Positions 56,241 to 64,000 of a stretch of DNA of 64,000 nucleotides are shown here, piece by piece (the stretch's first letter is position 1; the number at the start of each line of letters is the position of its first letter). Position numbers and translations under genes: made by a program. The notes under the pieces were generated by a model. It made no database searches, was not told the origin of the DNA, and worked only from the letters and a program-made list of their open reading frames with translations. The DNA comes from Streptomyces rubradiris (GTDB lineage Bacteria; Actinomycetota; Actinomycetes; Streptomycetales; Streptomycetaceae): assembly GCF_016860525.1 (NCBI RefSeq), contig NZ_BNEA01000001.1:947501-1011500 (forward strand). Reading direction: 5' to 3'.

Positions 56241-56280
56241 CTAGACTGGCGTGCGGAAAACTAGACTGGCGTGCGGAAAA
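56241..56280 (+). repeat. Perfect 20-bp tandem duplication carrying a -10-like element
   Basis: CTAGACTGGCGTGCGGAAAA is repeated exactly at 56241-56260 and 56261-56280, just before the P-loop kinase gene. Each copy has TAGACT, a possible -10. The absence of any mismatch suggests a recent event. Confidence 0.9.
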
Positions 56281-56306
56281 CGCCCCCCTCGCACCACACC
56301 CCGGGA

Positions 56307-56897
56307 ATGACCATCCACGACCTCGCCGCCCGGCTGCGCGGGCTTCCCCCGTCCCTGGGGCCGGTCCGGCTGATCGGCGTGGACGGGCACGCCGGATCCG
56401 GCAAGTCGACCTTCGCCGGGCGGCTGGCGCGGGCGCTGGGCGGGGCGCCGGTGGTCCACCTCGACGACTTCGCCAGCCATGAGCACCTGTTCGCCTGGAC
56501 CGGCCGGCTCATGACCCAGGTGATCGAACCGCTGGGCCGGGGCGAGGACGGGTACGTCACCCCCTACGACTGGCGGGCCCGCGCCTTCGGCGCCCCGCGC
56601 CCGGTGCCGGCCGCGCCCGTGGTGCTGATCGAGGGCGTCGGCGCCGGCCGCCGGGCGCTGCGGCCCCATCTGGCCCGGCTGCTGTGGATGGAGTTGCCCC
56701 GGGAGGAGTCCTGGGCGCGCGGCCGTCGGCGGGACGGGGCGGAGCAACGGGACTTCTGGGACGGATGGGTCGCGGCGGAGCACGCGCACTTCGTCACCGA
56801 TCCCTCACGCCCCCACGCGGATCTCCTGGTACTCCAGCGACCGGAGGGGTACGAGATGCTGCCGGGACCGGCCGCGAGCCCCCGGACCCACGCCTGA
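56307..56897 (+). CDS. Uridine-kinase-like P-loop protein
   Basis: A 196-residue P-loop kinase-like protein. Walker A GVDGHAGSGKSTFAGRL is near residue 30, followed by VVHLDDFASHEHLF, as in uridine kinase/phosphoribulokinase-type enzymes, and VVLIEGVGAGRRALRPHL. The substrate is unknown. ATG 56307 (MTIHDLAARL) was chosen; GTG 56271 in frame lies inside the tandem duplication and is less likely. Confidence 0.88.
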   Translation: MTIHDLAARLRGLPPSLGPVRLIGVDGHAGSGKSTFAGRLARALGGAPVVHLDDFASHEHLFAWTGRLMTQVIEPLGRGEDGYVTPYDWRARAFGAPRPVPAAPVVLIEGVGAGRRALRPHLARLLWMELPREESWARGRRRDGAEQRDFWDGWVAAEHAHFVTDPSRPHADLLVLQRPEGYEMLPGPAASPRTHA

Positions 56898-56938
56898 TGT
56901 GACGCTCGGTGACACACCCTCCGCGATGTGGTGAACCT

Positions 56939-57073
56939 GTGAAGACTCTTGCGGCAGAAGTTTCCCCAGTACCTCAACTTCGCTTGACCGAGGGCCCGTA
57001 CAGGACTTACGTTCTGAATGTGCGGCTTTCGGAGCCGCCCGCCCACACGAAGCCCCCGGTTGTTCCCCCGTGA
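56939..57073 (+). CDS. Possible short ORF (44 codons) in a low-GC island
   Basis: A frame from GTG 56939 to TGA 57071-57073 encodes VKTLAAEVSPVPQLRLTEGP and on to VPP. It overlaps a tandem-hairpin region and its stop lies at the edge of the terminator stem. Codon bias is unlike neighbouring genes (many T/A third positions) and no clear RBS is present, so it may be a non-coding conserved element instead. Confidence 0.35.
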   Translation: MKTLAAEVSPVPQLRLTEGPYRTYVLNVRLSEPPAHTKPPVVPP

Positions 57074-57090
57074 CCGGGGGCTTCGTTCTG
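57019..57090 (+). ncRNA. Candidate small RNA or tandem hairpin element
   Basis: A possible promoter (TTGACC 56984-56989, TACGTT 57008-57013, 18-nt spacer) would start a transcript near 57020 with hairpin GCGGCT-TTCGG-AGCCGC (57022-57038) and a terminator stem CGAAGCCCCCGGT/ACCGGGGGCTTCG (57048-57060/57073-57085) with a C-rich loop. It may instead simply terminate the upstream kinase transcript. The rest of 56898-57363 shows no gene. Confidence 0.4.
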
Positions 57091-57363
57091 CCCGCGGCGC
57101 CCGCATCCCGCGCGCCGGCGCGGCGGCCCTCTCACCCTCGGTCACGAAATCCCGTGCGCCCCGTCTGCTCCCACCTCGCCGAACGCCCTGTGCCGCACCC
57201 TTCGGCAGGTACCCGCCCCGCGGGTACGATGCCCTCGGTGCGACCTTCGAGCGGCGGCCTCGCGCACCTGCAACTCCGGTCCGCGGTACGGAGATTCGAC
57301 CGCGGTGGCCATCGGGCGACTGCCCGGTGGTGAACCACGGGTGCATGGTCTGTGGGGGACGTG

Positions 57364-59235
57364 ATGGACTTCGGCACACAGGGCCCCGAGGCGCCGGCCG
57401 ACCTCGCCTGGCTGCGGGGCGTGGACGCCTACACGATGGGCGCCTACCCGCAGGCGGAGGAGGAGTTCCGCACCGCGGTGCGGATGGACCCGGGCATGGC
57501 GGACGCCTGGCTCGGGCTGCACGCGCTCCGGGTCGACACCACCACCGCGCTGCTGCGCATGTTCCGGCACCGCGACCGCTTCGGCGAACAGCGCGCCCGG
57601 CACCGCCGCGCCCTCAACTCCTGGTACTGGCTGGGCTGGTGGGTGCAGCCGGTGCTGGAGAGCCCGCGCGATCTGCTGCTGGCGCACGCCTCCCACTGGC
57701 TGGACGGCCGGCACGTGCCCGAGCTGGACCGCGCGCTCGCCGGACTGCCCCCGGTCGACACCGACGCCCAGGTCCGCTTCCTGCACGCCTGCCGCGCCTA
57801 TCTGGTCAAGGACTGGGACCAGCTGGTCCGGCACACCGACCCGCTGCTGGACGATCCGCTGCTCGGCATCGAGGCCGGCCTCTTCGGCGGCATGGCCCGG
57901 GTCCGGCTGGAGATGTACGGCCAGGCCGAACCGCTGCTGTCGGCCGCGCTGATGCGGTGCCGCAGCGAGCAGCCGCAGCGCAAGGAGCTGCGCTACTGGC
58001 TGGCGCGGGCGCACGAGGGCACCGGGCGGTCGGCCGCCGCGCTCCCCCTGTACCGGGCGGTGCACCGGGTGGACCCGGCCTTCATGGACACCTCGGCCCG
58101 GCTCGCGGCGATCGCCGAGGGCGACGGGTACGACGAGACGGGCGACCTCGCCGCGATCACCCTGACCGGCGCGGGACAGGACACGGTGGACGGCCCCGAC
58201 GGGTTCGATCCGCTGTTCGGCACCGAGGGCCGCGATCTGCGGCTGCCGGAGCCCGACCCGCCGGCCGGGCCGCTGCCGTCGGTGGCCGACCCCTCGGTGC
58301 GGACCAGGACCGGCCCCCAGGGTTCCGCCCCGCCGGTCCCGGCCGGGCCGACCGACCCCGCGTTGCTCGAGCAGGCGCTCGCCGAGTTGGAGCGCATGGT
58401 GGGCCTGGAGCCGGTCAAGCGCCAGGTCAAGGCGTTGTCCGCGCAGCTGAACATGGCCCGGCTGCGGGCCGGACAGGGCCTGCCGGTGCAGCCGCCCAAG
58501 CGGCACTTCGTCTTCTCCGGGCCGTCCGGCACGGGCAAGACCACGGTCGCGCGCATCCTGGGCCGGGTGTTCTACGCCCTGGGCCTGCTCGGCGGCGACC
58601 ACCTCGTGGAGGCCCAGCGGGCCGACCTGGTAGGCGAGTACCTGGGGCAGACGGCCGTGAAGGCCAACGAGCTGATCGACTCCGCGATCGGCGGGGTGCT
58701 GTTCGTGGACGAGGCGTACTCGCTGTCCAACTCCGGGTACGGCAAGGGGGACGCCTACGGCGACGAGGCGCTCCAGGTGCTGCTGAAGCGGGCCGAGGAC
58801 AACCGCGACCACCTGGTGGTGATCCTGGCCGGCTACCCGGAGGGCATGGACCGCCTGCTGGCCGCCAACCCCGGACTGTCCTCCCGCTTCACCACCCGGG
58901 TGGACTTCCCCTCGTACCGGCCGCAGGAGCTCACCGAGATCGGCAAGGTGCTCGCGGCGGAGAACGGCGACCAGTGGGACGAGGAGGCGTTGGAGGAACT
59001 GCGCTCGATCGCCGGGCACGTGGTCGGCCAGGGGTGGATCGACGAGCTGGGCAACGGACGGTTCCTGCGGACGCTGTACGAGAAGAGCTGCGCGTACCGG
59101 GACCTGCGGCTGTCGTCGTACGCGGGCCCGCTGTCCCGGGAGGACCTGGCGACCCTGCGGCTGCCCGACCTGATGCAGGCCTACGGCGAGGTGCTGTCGG
59201 GGCGGGGACCGCAGGACCCGTCCGCGTCGTACTAG
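57364..59235 (+). CDS. CbxX/CfqX (EccA-like) AAA ATPase with TPR-like N-terminus
   Basis: A 623-residue protein. Residues about 10-260 are TPR-like (GVDAYTMGAYPQAEEEFRTA); about 330-600 are a CbxX-type AAA domain with Walker A FSGPSGTGKTTVARIL, Walker B GGVLFVDEAYSLSN and NPGLSSRFTTRVDFPSY (arginine finger region). This is the EccA layout of type VII secretion, but no ESX genes are nearby. ATG 57364 has GGGGGA 4 nt upstream. Confidence 0.9.
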   Translation: MDFGTQGPEAPADLAWLRGVDAYTMGAYPQAEEEFRTAVRMDPGMADAWLGLHALRVDTTTALLRMFRHRDRFGEQRARHRRALNSWYWLGWWVQPVLESPRDLLLAHASHWLDGRHVPELDRALAGLPPVDTDAQVRFLHACRAYLVKDWDQLVRHTDPLLDDPLLGIEAGLFGGMARVRLEMYGQAEPLLSAALMRCRSEQPQRKELRYWLARAHEGTGRSAAALPLYRAVHRVDPAFMDTSARLAAIAEGDGYDETGDLAAITLTGAGQDTVDGPDGFDPLFGTEGRDLRLPEPDPPAGPLPSVADPSVRTRTGPQGSAPPVPAGPTDPALLEQALAELERMVGLEPVKRQVKALSAQLNMARLRAGQGLPVQPPKRHFVFSGPSGTGKTTVARILGRVFYALGLLGGDHLVEAQRADLVGEYLGQTAVKANELIDSAIGGVLFVDEAYSLSNSGYGKGDAYGDEALQVLLKRAEDNRDHLVVILAGYPEGMDRLLAANPGLSSRFTTRVDFPSYRPQELTEIGKVLAAENGDQWDEEALEELRSIAGHVVGQGWIDELGNGRFLRTLYEKSCAYRDLRLSSYAGPLSREDLATLRLPDLMQAYGEVLSGRGPQDPSASY

Positions 59236-59290
59236 GGAGCCCCGGGCCCGTCCGGGTACGGGGTGAGCCCGCCGCAGGGGCGCTGGGACG

Positions 59291-59325
59291 CGTGCGGCGG
59301 CCCGGCACCGGCCGGCCGCCGCACG
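59291..59325. terminator. Bidirectional terminator hairpin
   Basis: CGTGCGGCGGCC (59291-59302) pairs perfectly with GGCCGCCGCACG (59314-59325) between the AAA gene and the convergent CNNM genes. Confidence 0.8.
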
Positions 59326-59345
59326 GATCGGCGCCACCGCCGGAG

Positions 59346-60419
59346 CTATCCGGCGAGTGCCTCCTCCGGCTCCCCGCTCACCCTGGGCTCCGGCATCTCC
59401 CGGTGCGCCGGGTCCCGGACCTCGCCCACCAGCATCTCCAGTACGTCCTCCAGGGCCACCAGACCCAGCACCTTGCCGGACGCGTCGGCGACCTGGGCCA
59501 GGTGCGTGGCCGCCCGGCGCATCACCGTGAGGGCGTCGTCCAGCGGCAGCTCGGCGCGGAGCGTGGCCATGGGCCGCCAGACCTGCTGGGGGACGGCCCG
59601 GTCGGAGTCCTCCAGGTCGAGGACGTCCTTCACGTGCACGTACCCCATGAAGGGGCCCTGGCCGGCCGCGGCGACCGGGAAGCGGGAGTAGCCCGTGCGG
59701 GCGGTCAGCTCCACGATGTCCCCCGGGGTGACCGACGGGTCCACGACGACCAGGGACTCGCGGCGCAGCAGGACGTCCGTCACCGGGCGGGAGCCCAGTT
59801 CCAGGGCGTCCTCCAGCCGCTCGCGCTCCTCGGGACCGAGCAGCCCGGCCTCGCCGGAGTCCTCCAGCAGGCGGTTGAGCTGCTCGGTGGTGACGACCGC
59901 TTCCACCTCGTCCTTCGGCTCGACCCGGAACAGCCGCAGGATGCCCTGGGCGCAGGCGCCGAGGGCCACGGTGACCGGCCTGCACAGGCGGGCGAACCAG
60001 ACCAGGCCGGGGCTGAGCCAGAGCGCCGCCTTCTCGGGCGCCGCCATGGCCAGGTTCTTCGGCACCATCTCGCCGATGACCAGGTGGAAGAAGACCACCG
60101 CGGCCAGCGCGACGACATAGCCGAGCGGGTGGATCATGCCGTGCGGCAGGTGGATCCACTCGAACAGCGGCTCCAGCAGGTGCGCCACCGTCGGCTCGGC
60201 GACCGCACCGAGGGTCAGGGAGCAGACGGTGATGCCGAACTGGGCGGCGGCCATCATCTGCGGCAGCCGTTCCAGGCCGTGGAGCACCTGGCGGGCGCGG
60301 GCGGTGCCGAGCGGTTCGATCTGGCTGCGGCGGACGGAGACGAGCGCGAACTCGGCGCCGACGAAGAAACCGTTAGCAAACACGAGCAGCGCCGCGAAGA
60401 CCAGTTGCAGGACGCTCAT
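59346..60419 (-). CDS. CNNM/CorC-type membrane protein with CBS pair
   Basis: A 357-residue protein. The N-terminal CNNM membrane domain (helices about 3-25, 60-80, 97-118) includes FFVGAEFALVSVRRSQ and HLVIGEMVPKNLAM; two CBS domains (about 215-340) follow. The CorC_HlyC domain is absent, unlike the partner upstream. Family members are linked to Mg2+ or Na+ transport. The ATG overlaps the upstream gene's stop (ATGA). Confidence 0.93.
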   Translation of the reverse strand: MSVLQLVFAALLVFANGFFVGAEFALVSVRRSQIEPLGTARARQVLHGLERLPQMMAAAQFGITVCSLTLGAVAEPTVAHLLEPLFEWIHLPHGMIHPLGYVVALAAVVFFHLVIGEMVPKNLAMAAPEKAALWLSPGLVWFARLCRPVTVALGACAQGILRLFRVEPKDEVEAVVTTEQLNRLLEDSGEAGLLGPEERERLEDALELGSRPVTDVLLRRESLVVVDPSVTPGDIVELTARTGYSRFPVAAAGQGPFMGYVHVKDVLDLEDSDRAVPQQVWRPMATLRAELPLDDALTVMRRAATHLAQVADASGKVLGLVALEDVLEMLVGEVRDPAHREMPEPRVSGEPEEALAG

Positions 60420-61750
60420 CGGGCGGCCTCCGGCACGCTCGCCACCGGGGCCGTCCTGACCAGGCGGACCCGTTCGGCGCGGTAGTGGCCGACCTGGCGG
60501 ACCGAGAGTCGCCAGCCGGGCAGTTCGGCCCGGTCACCGGGGGCCGGGATCCGGCCGAGCAGATCGGCGACCAGTCCGGCCACGGTCTCGTACGGCCCCT
60601 CCGGCACGTCCAGGCCTATGCGCGTCAGGATGTCGACGCGGCAGCCGCCGTCCACGTCCCAGGCGGGCCTGCCGTCCTCGGGCGGGGCGGGGGCCAGCTC
60701 GGGCATGTCCTTGGCGTCGTGCTCGTCGCGGACCTCGCCGACCAGTTCCTCGACGATGTCCTCCAGGGTGACCACGCCGGCCGTGCCGCCGTACTCGTCC
60801 ACGACGACCGCGATGGGCTGCTCGCTGCGCAGCCGGGCGAGCAGGGGCTGCACGGGCAGGGTCTCGGGGACGAGGAGCGCCTTGCGGGCGATGCGGCCGA
60901 CCGGGGTGCGCAGCCGGTCGTGGGCCGGGACGGCCAGCGCGTCCTTCAGATGGGCCATGCCCACGATCTCGTCGATCTTCTCCCGGTAGACGGGGAAGCG
61001 GGACAGCCCGGTGGCGCGGGTGAGGTTGACCACGTCCTCGGCGGTGGCCGAGTCCTGCAACGCGCTGACCTTCACCCGCGGGGTCATCACGTGCTGTGCG
61101 GTCAGCTCGCCCAGGGACAGGGTGCGTACGAACAGGTCGGCCGTGTCCTGCTCCAGGGCGCCGGCCAAGGCGGAGTGCCGGGCCAGGGAGACCAGTTCGC
61201 CGGGGGTACGGGCGGAGGCCAGTTCCTCGGCGGGCTCCACGCCCAGGGCGCGCACCAGCCGGTTGGCGACCGTGTTCAGCGCGGAGATCACCGGGCGGAA
61301 CAGGAGGGCGAAGCGGTGCTGCGGGCCGGCCACGAAGCGGGCCACCTGCAGCGGCCGGGACACCGCCCAGTTCTTGGGCACGAGTTCGCCGATCACCATC
61401 TGGATCGCGGAGGCCAGCAGCATGCCGACGACCACCGCGACGCCGGCCGCAGCCCCCTCGGGGACGCCGAGCGCCGTGAACGGGCCGCGCAGCAGCTCGG
61501 CCAGCGCGGGTTCGGCGAGCATGCCGACGACCAGGGAGGTGATGGTGATGCCGAGCTGGGTGCCGGAGAGCTGGAAGGACAGCTCCTTCAGCGACTCCAC
61601 GACCGTGCGGGCGCGTGGGTCGCCGTCGGCGGCGGCCTTCTCGGCGTCCGGGCGCTCGACCGTCACGAGGCCGAACTCGGCCGCCACGAAGAATCCGTTG
61701 GCGAGGATCAGCAGGAAGGCCGCGGCGAGCAACAGCAGGGGGATGGTCAC
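60416..61750 (-). CDS. CNNM/CorC membrane protein with CBS pair and CorC_HlyC domain
   Basis: A 444-residue protein. Membrane domain with FFVAAEFGLVTVERPD and QMVIGELVPKNWAVS, CBS pair (about 220-335; MTPRVKVSALQ), then a CorC_HlyC domain (about 355-435). It overlaps the second CNNM gene by 4 nt, and the pair presumably forms a heteromeric ion (Mg2+) exporter or regulator. Confidence 0.94.
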   Translation of the reverse strand: MTIPLLLLAAAFLLILANGFFVAAEFGLVTVERPDAEKAAADGDPRARTVVESLKELSFQLSGTQLGITITSLVVGMLAEPALAELLRGPFTALGVPEGAAAGVAVVVGMLLASAIQMVIGELVPKNWAVSRPLQVARFVAGPQHRFALLFRPVISALNTVANRLVRALGVEPAEELASARTPGELVSLARHSALAGALEQDTADLFVRTLSLGELTAQHVMTPRVKVSALQDSATAEDVVNLTRATGLSRFPVYREKIDEIVGMAHLKDALAVPAHDRLRTPVGRIARKALLVPETLPVQPLLARLRSEQPIAVVVDEYGGTAGVVTLEDIVEELVGEVRDEHDAKDMPELAPAPPEDGRPAWDVDGGCRVDILTRIGLDVPEGPYETVAGLVADLLGRIPAPGDRAELPGWRLSVRQVGHYRAERVRLVRTAPVASVPEAAR

Positions 61751-61913
61751 GCTGCCACCGCCTTGCCGCTATGTCGGGCAGGGGTGGCGCGGGTACTACA
61801 GGACGATCCGTCCATCGCCGGAGTCGGTCACTCCTCGGGTAGCAGGAACCCCTGGCACCGGGTGGCACGCAGGGGCGGAGGCGCAGCGGGACGGCCTCCG
61901 CCCACCAGATTAA

Positions 61914-62384
61914 TCAAGATCTGGGCTCGTGCGGCAGGGCGGGCGAGCCGGAGCGGGCCTCGGCGAGTTCCCGCAGGGTCCGGGCGTCGGCGATGGCCTG
62001 CCGTTTGGCGATGCCCGGCTGGATGCCGAGCGCGGGCAGGCTGGTGCCGTCGCTGAGATCGAGGAACACCCAGGGGTCACCCGGCCGGAGGTTCACCCGG
62101 AGGATCTCCGCCCAGGCCAGGCGCCGCTTGCTCGCGATGTTGACGACGGTGACGCCGGACTCGTCGGCGACCACCCGCACCCGGGCCAGCTGGGCCAGCA
62201 CCCAGAGGCAGAGCGCGCCGGTGACGATGAAGCTGAGCCGGGAGCCCGGGCCGAGGTCCTCCAGCAGCAGCGAGATCCCGGAGATCACCACGAAGATCAG
62301 GACTCCGGCGGTGAGCAGGATCGCCCGGGTGCGGCCGGGCCGGAAGGTGACGGGCAGAGCGGGGAGGTCGGGCAGGTCGGACAT
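61914..62384 (-). CDS. PH-domain membrane protein
   Basis: A 156-residue protein with two membrane helices (about 21-40, 48-66) and a PH-like domain (about 68-135, VTVVNIASKRRLAWAEILRV). It is a common Actinobacteria family, found next to hisG. It begins 14 nt after the hisG stop, so it is very probably in the same operon. Function unknown. Confidence 0.88.
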   Translation of the reverse strand: MSDLPDLPALPVTFRPGRTRAILLTAGVLIFVVISGISLLLEDLGPGSRLSFIVTGALCLWVLAQLARVRVVADESGVTVVNIASKRRLAWAEILRVNLRPGDPWVFLDLSDGTSLPALGIQPGIAKRQAIADARTLRELAEARSGSPALPHEPRS

Positions 62385-62398
62385 CTCTGGCGTACCCC

Positions 62399-63247
62399 TC
62401 AGAGACGGCAGGCGTGGATGGCCGTGGTCAGGATGGCGCGGGCGCCGATGCCGTAGAGGTCGTCCATGATCCGCTGGGCCTCCTTGGCGGGGACCATGGC
62501 GCGGACGGCGACCCAGCCCTCGTTGTGCAGCGGGGAGACGGTCGGGGACTCCAGGCCGGGGGTGAGCGCGACGGCCTTCTCCAGCTGCTCCACCCGGCAG
62601 TCGTAGTCCATCATCACGTACGTCCGGGCCACCAGGACGCCCTGGAGGCGGCGCAGGAACTGCTGGACCTTGGGCTCCTCGGCGTCGGCGCCGGTGCGGC
62701 GGACGACGATGGCCTCGGACTTCATGATCGGCTCGCCGAACACCTCCAGGCCCGCGTTGCGCAGGCTGGTGCCGGTCTCCACGACGTCGGCGATGACCTC
62801 GGCGACGCCGAGTTCGATGGCGGTCTCGACGGCGCCGTCCAGGTGGACCACGGCGGCGTCGACGCCCCTGTCCGCGAGGTGCCCCGCGACGATCCCCTCG
62901 TAGGAGGTGGCGACCGTGCGGCCCTTGAGGTCCTCGATGCCGTGCGCGGTGCCGGGCTTGGCGGCGAAGCGGAAGGTGGAGCGGGCGAAGCCGAGCGGCA
63001 GGATCTCCTCGGCGTCGGCGCCGGAGTCGATCAGCAGGTCACGGCCGGTGATGCCGATGTCGAGGCGGCCGGAGGAGACGTAGATCGCGATGTCGCGGGG
63101 GCGGAGGTAGAAGAACTCGACCTCGTTCTCCGGGTCGACGATGCGCAGCTCCTTGGACTCGCGGCGCTGCTGGTAGCCGGCCTCATGCAGCATCTCCGCC
63201 GCAGGGCCGGACAGTGAACCCTTGTTGGGGACGGCGATGCGCAGCAT
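62399..63247 (-). CDS. hisG: ATP phosphoribosyltransferase (long form)
   Basis: A 282-residue enzyme of the first step of histidine synthesis. The start MLRIAVPNKGSLSG, the IGITGRDLL segment and the C-terminal regulatory ACT-like domain (about 210-280) show the long, histidine-inhibited form. It follows hisE by 53 nt on the same strand. Confidence 0.97.
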   Translation of the reverse strand: MLRIAVPNKGSLSGPAAEMLHEAGYQQRRESKELRIVDPENEVEFFYLRPRDIAIYVSSGRLDIGITGRDLLIDSGADAEEILPLGFARSTFRFAAKPGTAHGIEDLKGRTVATSYEGIVAGHLADRGVDAAVVHLDGAVETAIELGVAEVIADVVETGTSLRNAGLEVFGEPIMKSEAIVVRRTGADAEEPKVQQFLRRLQGVLVARTYVMMDYDCRVEQLEKAVALTPGLESPTVSPLHNEGWVAVRAMVPAKEAQRIMDDLYGIGARAILTTAIHACRL

Positions 63248-63300
63248 GAGGTCGGCTTCCTTCGTTCGTTCTCTACGGGACGGTGTGTGCGGGCTACGGC

Positions 63301-63573
63301 TTACAGGTGGGCGTAGACGTCGTCCAGGGAGATGCCGCGGGCGACCATCATCACCTGGACGTGGTACAGCAGCTGCGAGATCTCCTCGGCCGCCGCCTCC
63401 TTGCCCTCGTACTCGGCGGCCATCCAGACCTCGGCGGCCTCCTCGACGACCTTCTTTCCGATGGCATGGACGCCCTTTCCGACCAGTTCCGCGGTGCGGG
63501 AGGTGGCGGGATCGCCGTGGGCGGCCTTGTGCTGGAGCTCGGTGAACAGCTCCTCGAACGTCTTCTTGGACAT
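63301..63573 (-). CDS. hisE: Phosphoribosyl-ATP pyrophosphatase
   Basis: A 90-residue MazG-fold enzyme, second step of histidine synthesis. The metal-binding [14 protein letters not shown] and [14 protein letters not shown] helices are present. ATG 63573 (MSKKTF) was chosen; a GTG four codons upstream is possible. Lies between ribH and hisG. Confidence 0.96.
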   Translation of the reverse strand: MSKKTFEELFTELQHKAAHGDPATSRTAELVGKGVHAIGKKVVEEAAEVWMAAEYEGKEAAAEEISQLLYHVQVMMVARGISLDDVYAHL

Positions 63574-63607
63574 GGTGAGCCCCACCCTAGCCGTTGTGGC
63601 GGCCGGG

Positions 63608-64000
<393 letters not shown>

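Noticed and set aside
57019..57090. Actinobacterial 6C small RNA
   Set aside because: The first hairpin loop is TTCGG and the second has only five consecutive C, so the two C6-loop pattern is not met.
57142..60159. A 1,005-residue minus-strand frame opposite the AAA ATPase gene
   Set aside because: Composition is that of antisense translation and the plus strand encodes a recognisable CbxX-type protein.

Overview
The window is about 64 kb of a very GC-rich actinobacterial chromosome. Codon third positions are almost always G or C, GTG starts are common and Shine-Dalgarno boxes are GGAGG-like. The gene content (DasR operator sites, a conservon, smeA-sffA, rbpA, a polyprenol-phosphate mannosyl synthase, chitinase D) identifies it as Streptomyces. 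From memory, the order crr-ptsI ... rbpA ... chiD ... hisG-hisE-ribH resembles the SCO1390-SCO1440 interval of S. coelicolor. No comparison could be run here. It looks like core chromosome: I see no integrase, transposase, tRNA, rRNA or CRISPR array.

Layout. 0-9 kb: PTS genes crr-ptsI behind a DasR operator, an uncharacterised protein, acetoacetyl-CoA synthetase, a GH31 glucosidase and a Nudix hydrolase. 9-12.4 kb: a coupled DUF35/thiolase pair and an EAL-CBS-GGDEF protein. 12.6-18.4 kb: a conservon (sensor kinase, roadblock, DUF742, GTPase) with a wrecked HyuA/HyuB-type 5-oxoprolinase between its third and fourth genes. 18.7-20.3 kb: a small membrane protein and an IclR regulator. 20.3-27.5 kb: a three-gene SMC-like cassette resembling MksF-MksE-MksB / JetA-JetB-JetC, with no nuclease gene beside it. 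27.7-32.4 kb: a GntR regulator divergent from an MFS transporter and pxpABC, the other known route for 5-oxoproline breakdown. 32.6-36.7 kb: two coupled glycosyltransferases and a HEAT-repeat-like protein. 36.9-39.5 kb: an ankyrin protein and the sporulation pair smeA-sffA. 39.5-45 kb: a MocR regulator with its YczE partner, a glycerophosphodiesterase, rbpA behind a SigR-type promoter, fxsA and ppm1. 45-57 kb: an amidohydrolase, an Lrp regulator, small proteins, an acyl-CoA dehydrogenase, chitinase D with DasR-type operators, a Tat-exported C39-like protein, an amino-acid permease and a P-loop kinase. 57-64 kb: a CbxX/EccA-like AAA protein, two CNNM/CorC membrane proteins, a PH-domain protein, and hisG, hisE and partial ribH.

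Links between genes. The two DasR-type sites connect PTS sugar uptake (crr-ptsI) with chitin breakdown (chiD). The broken 5-oxoprolinase and the intact pxpABC are two routes for the same metabolite. Conservon, diguanylate-type signalling protein, smeA-sffA and rbpA are signalling, developmental and stress functions typical of Streptomyces.

The features most worth follow-up are the SMC-like cassette with its unusual Walker B, the oxoprolinase deletion inside the conservon, the missing Walker A lysine in SffA, the low-GC short-ORF/hairpin island near 57.0 kb, and several sharp operators and tandem repeats in promoters.
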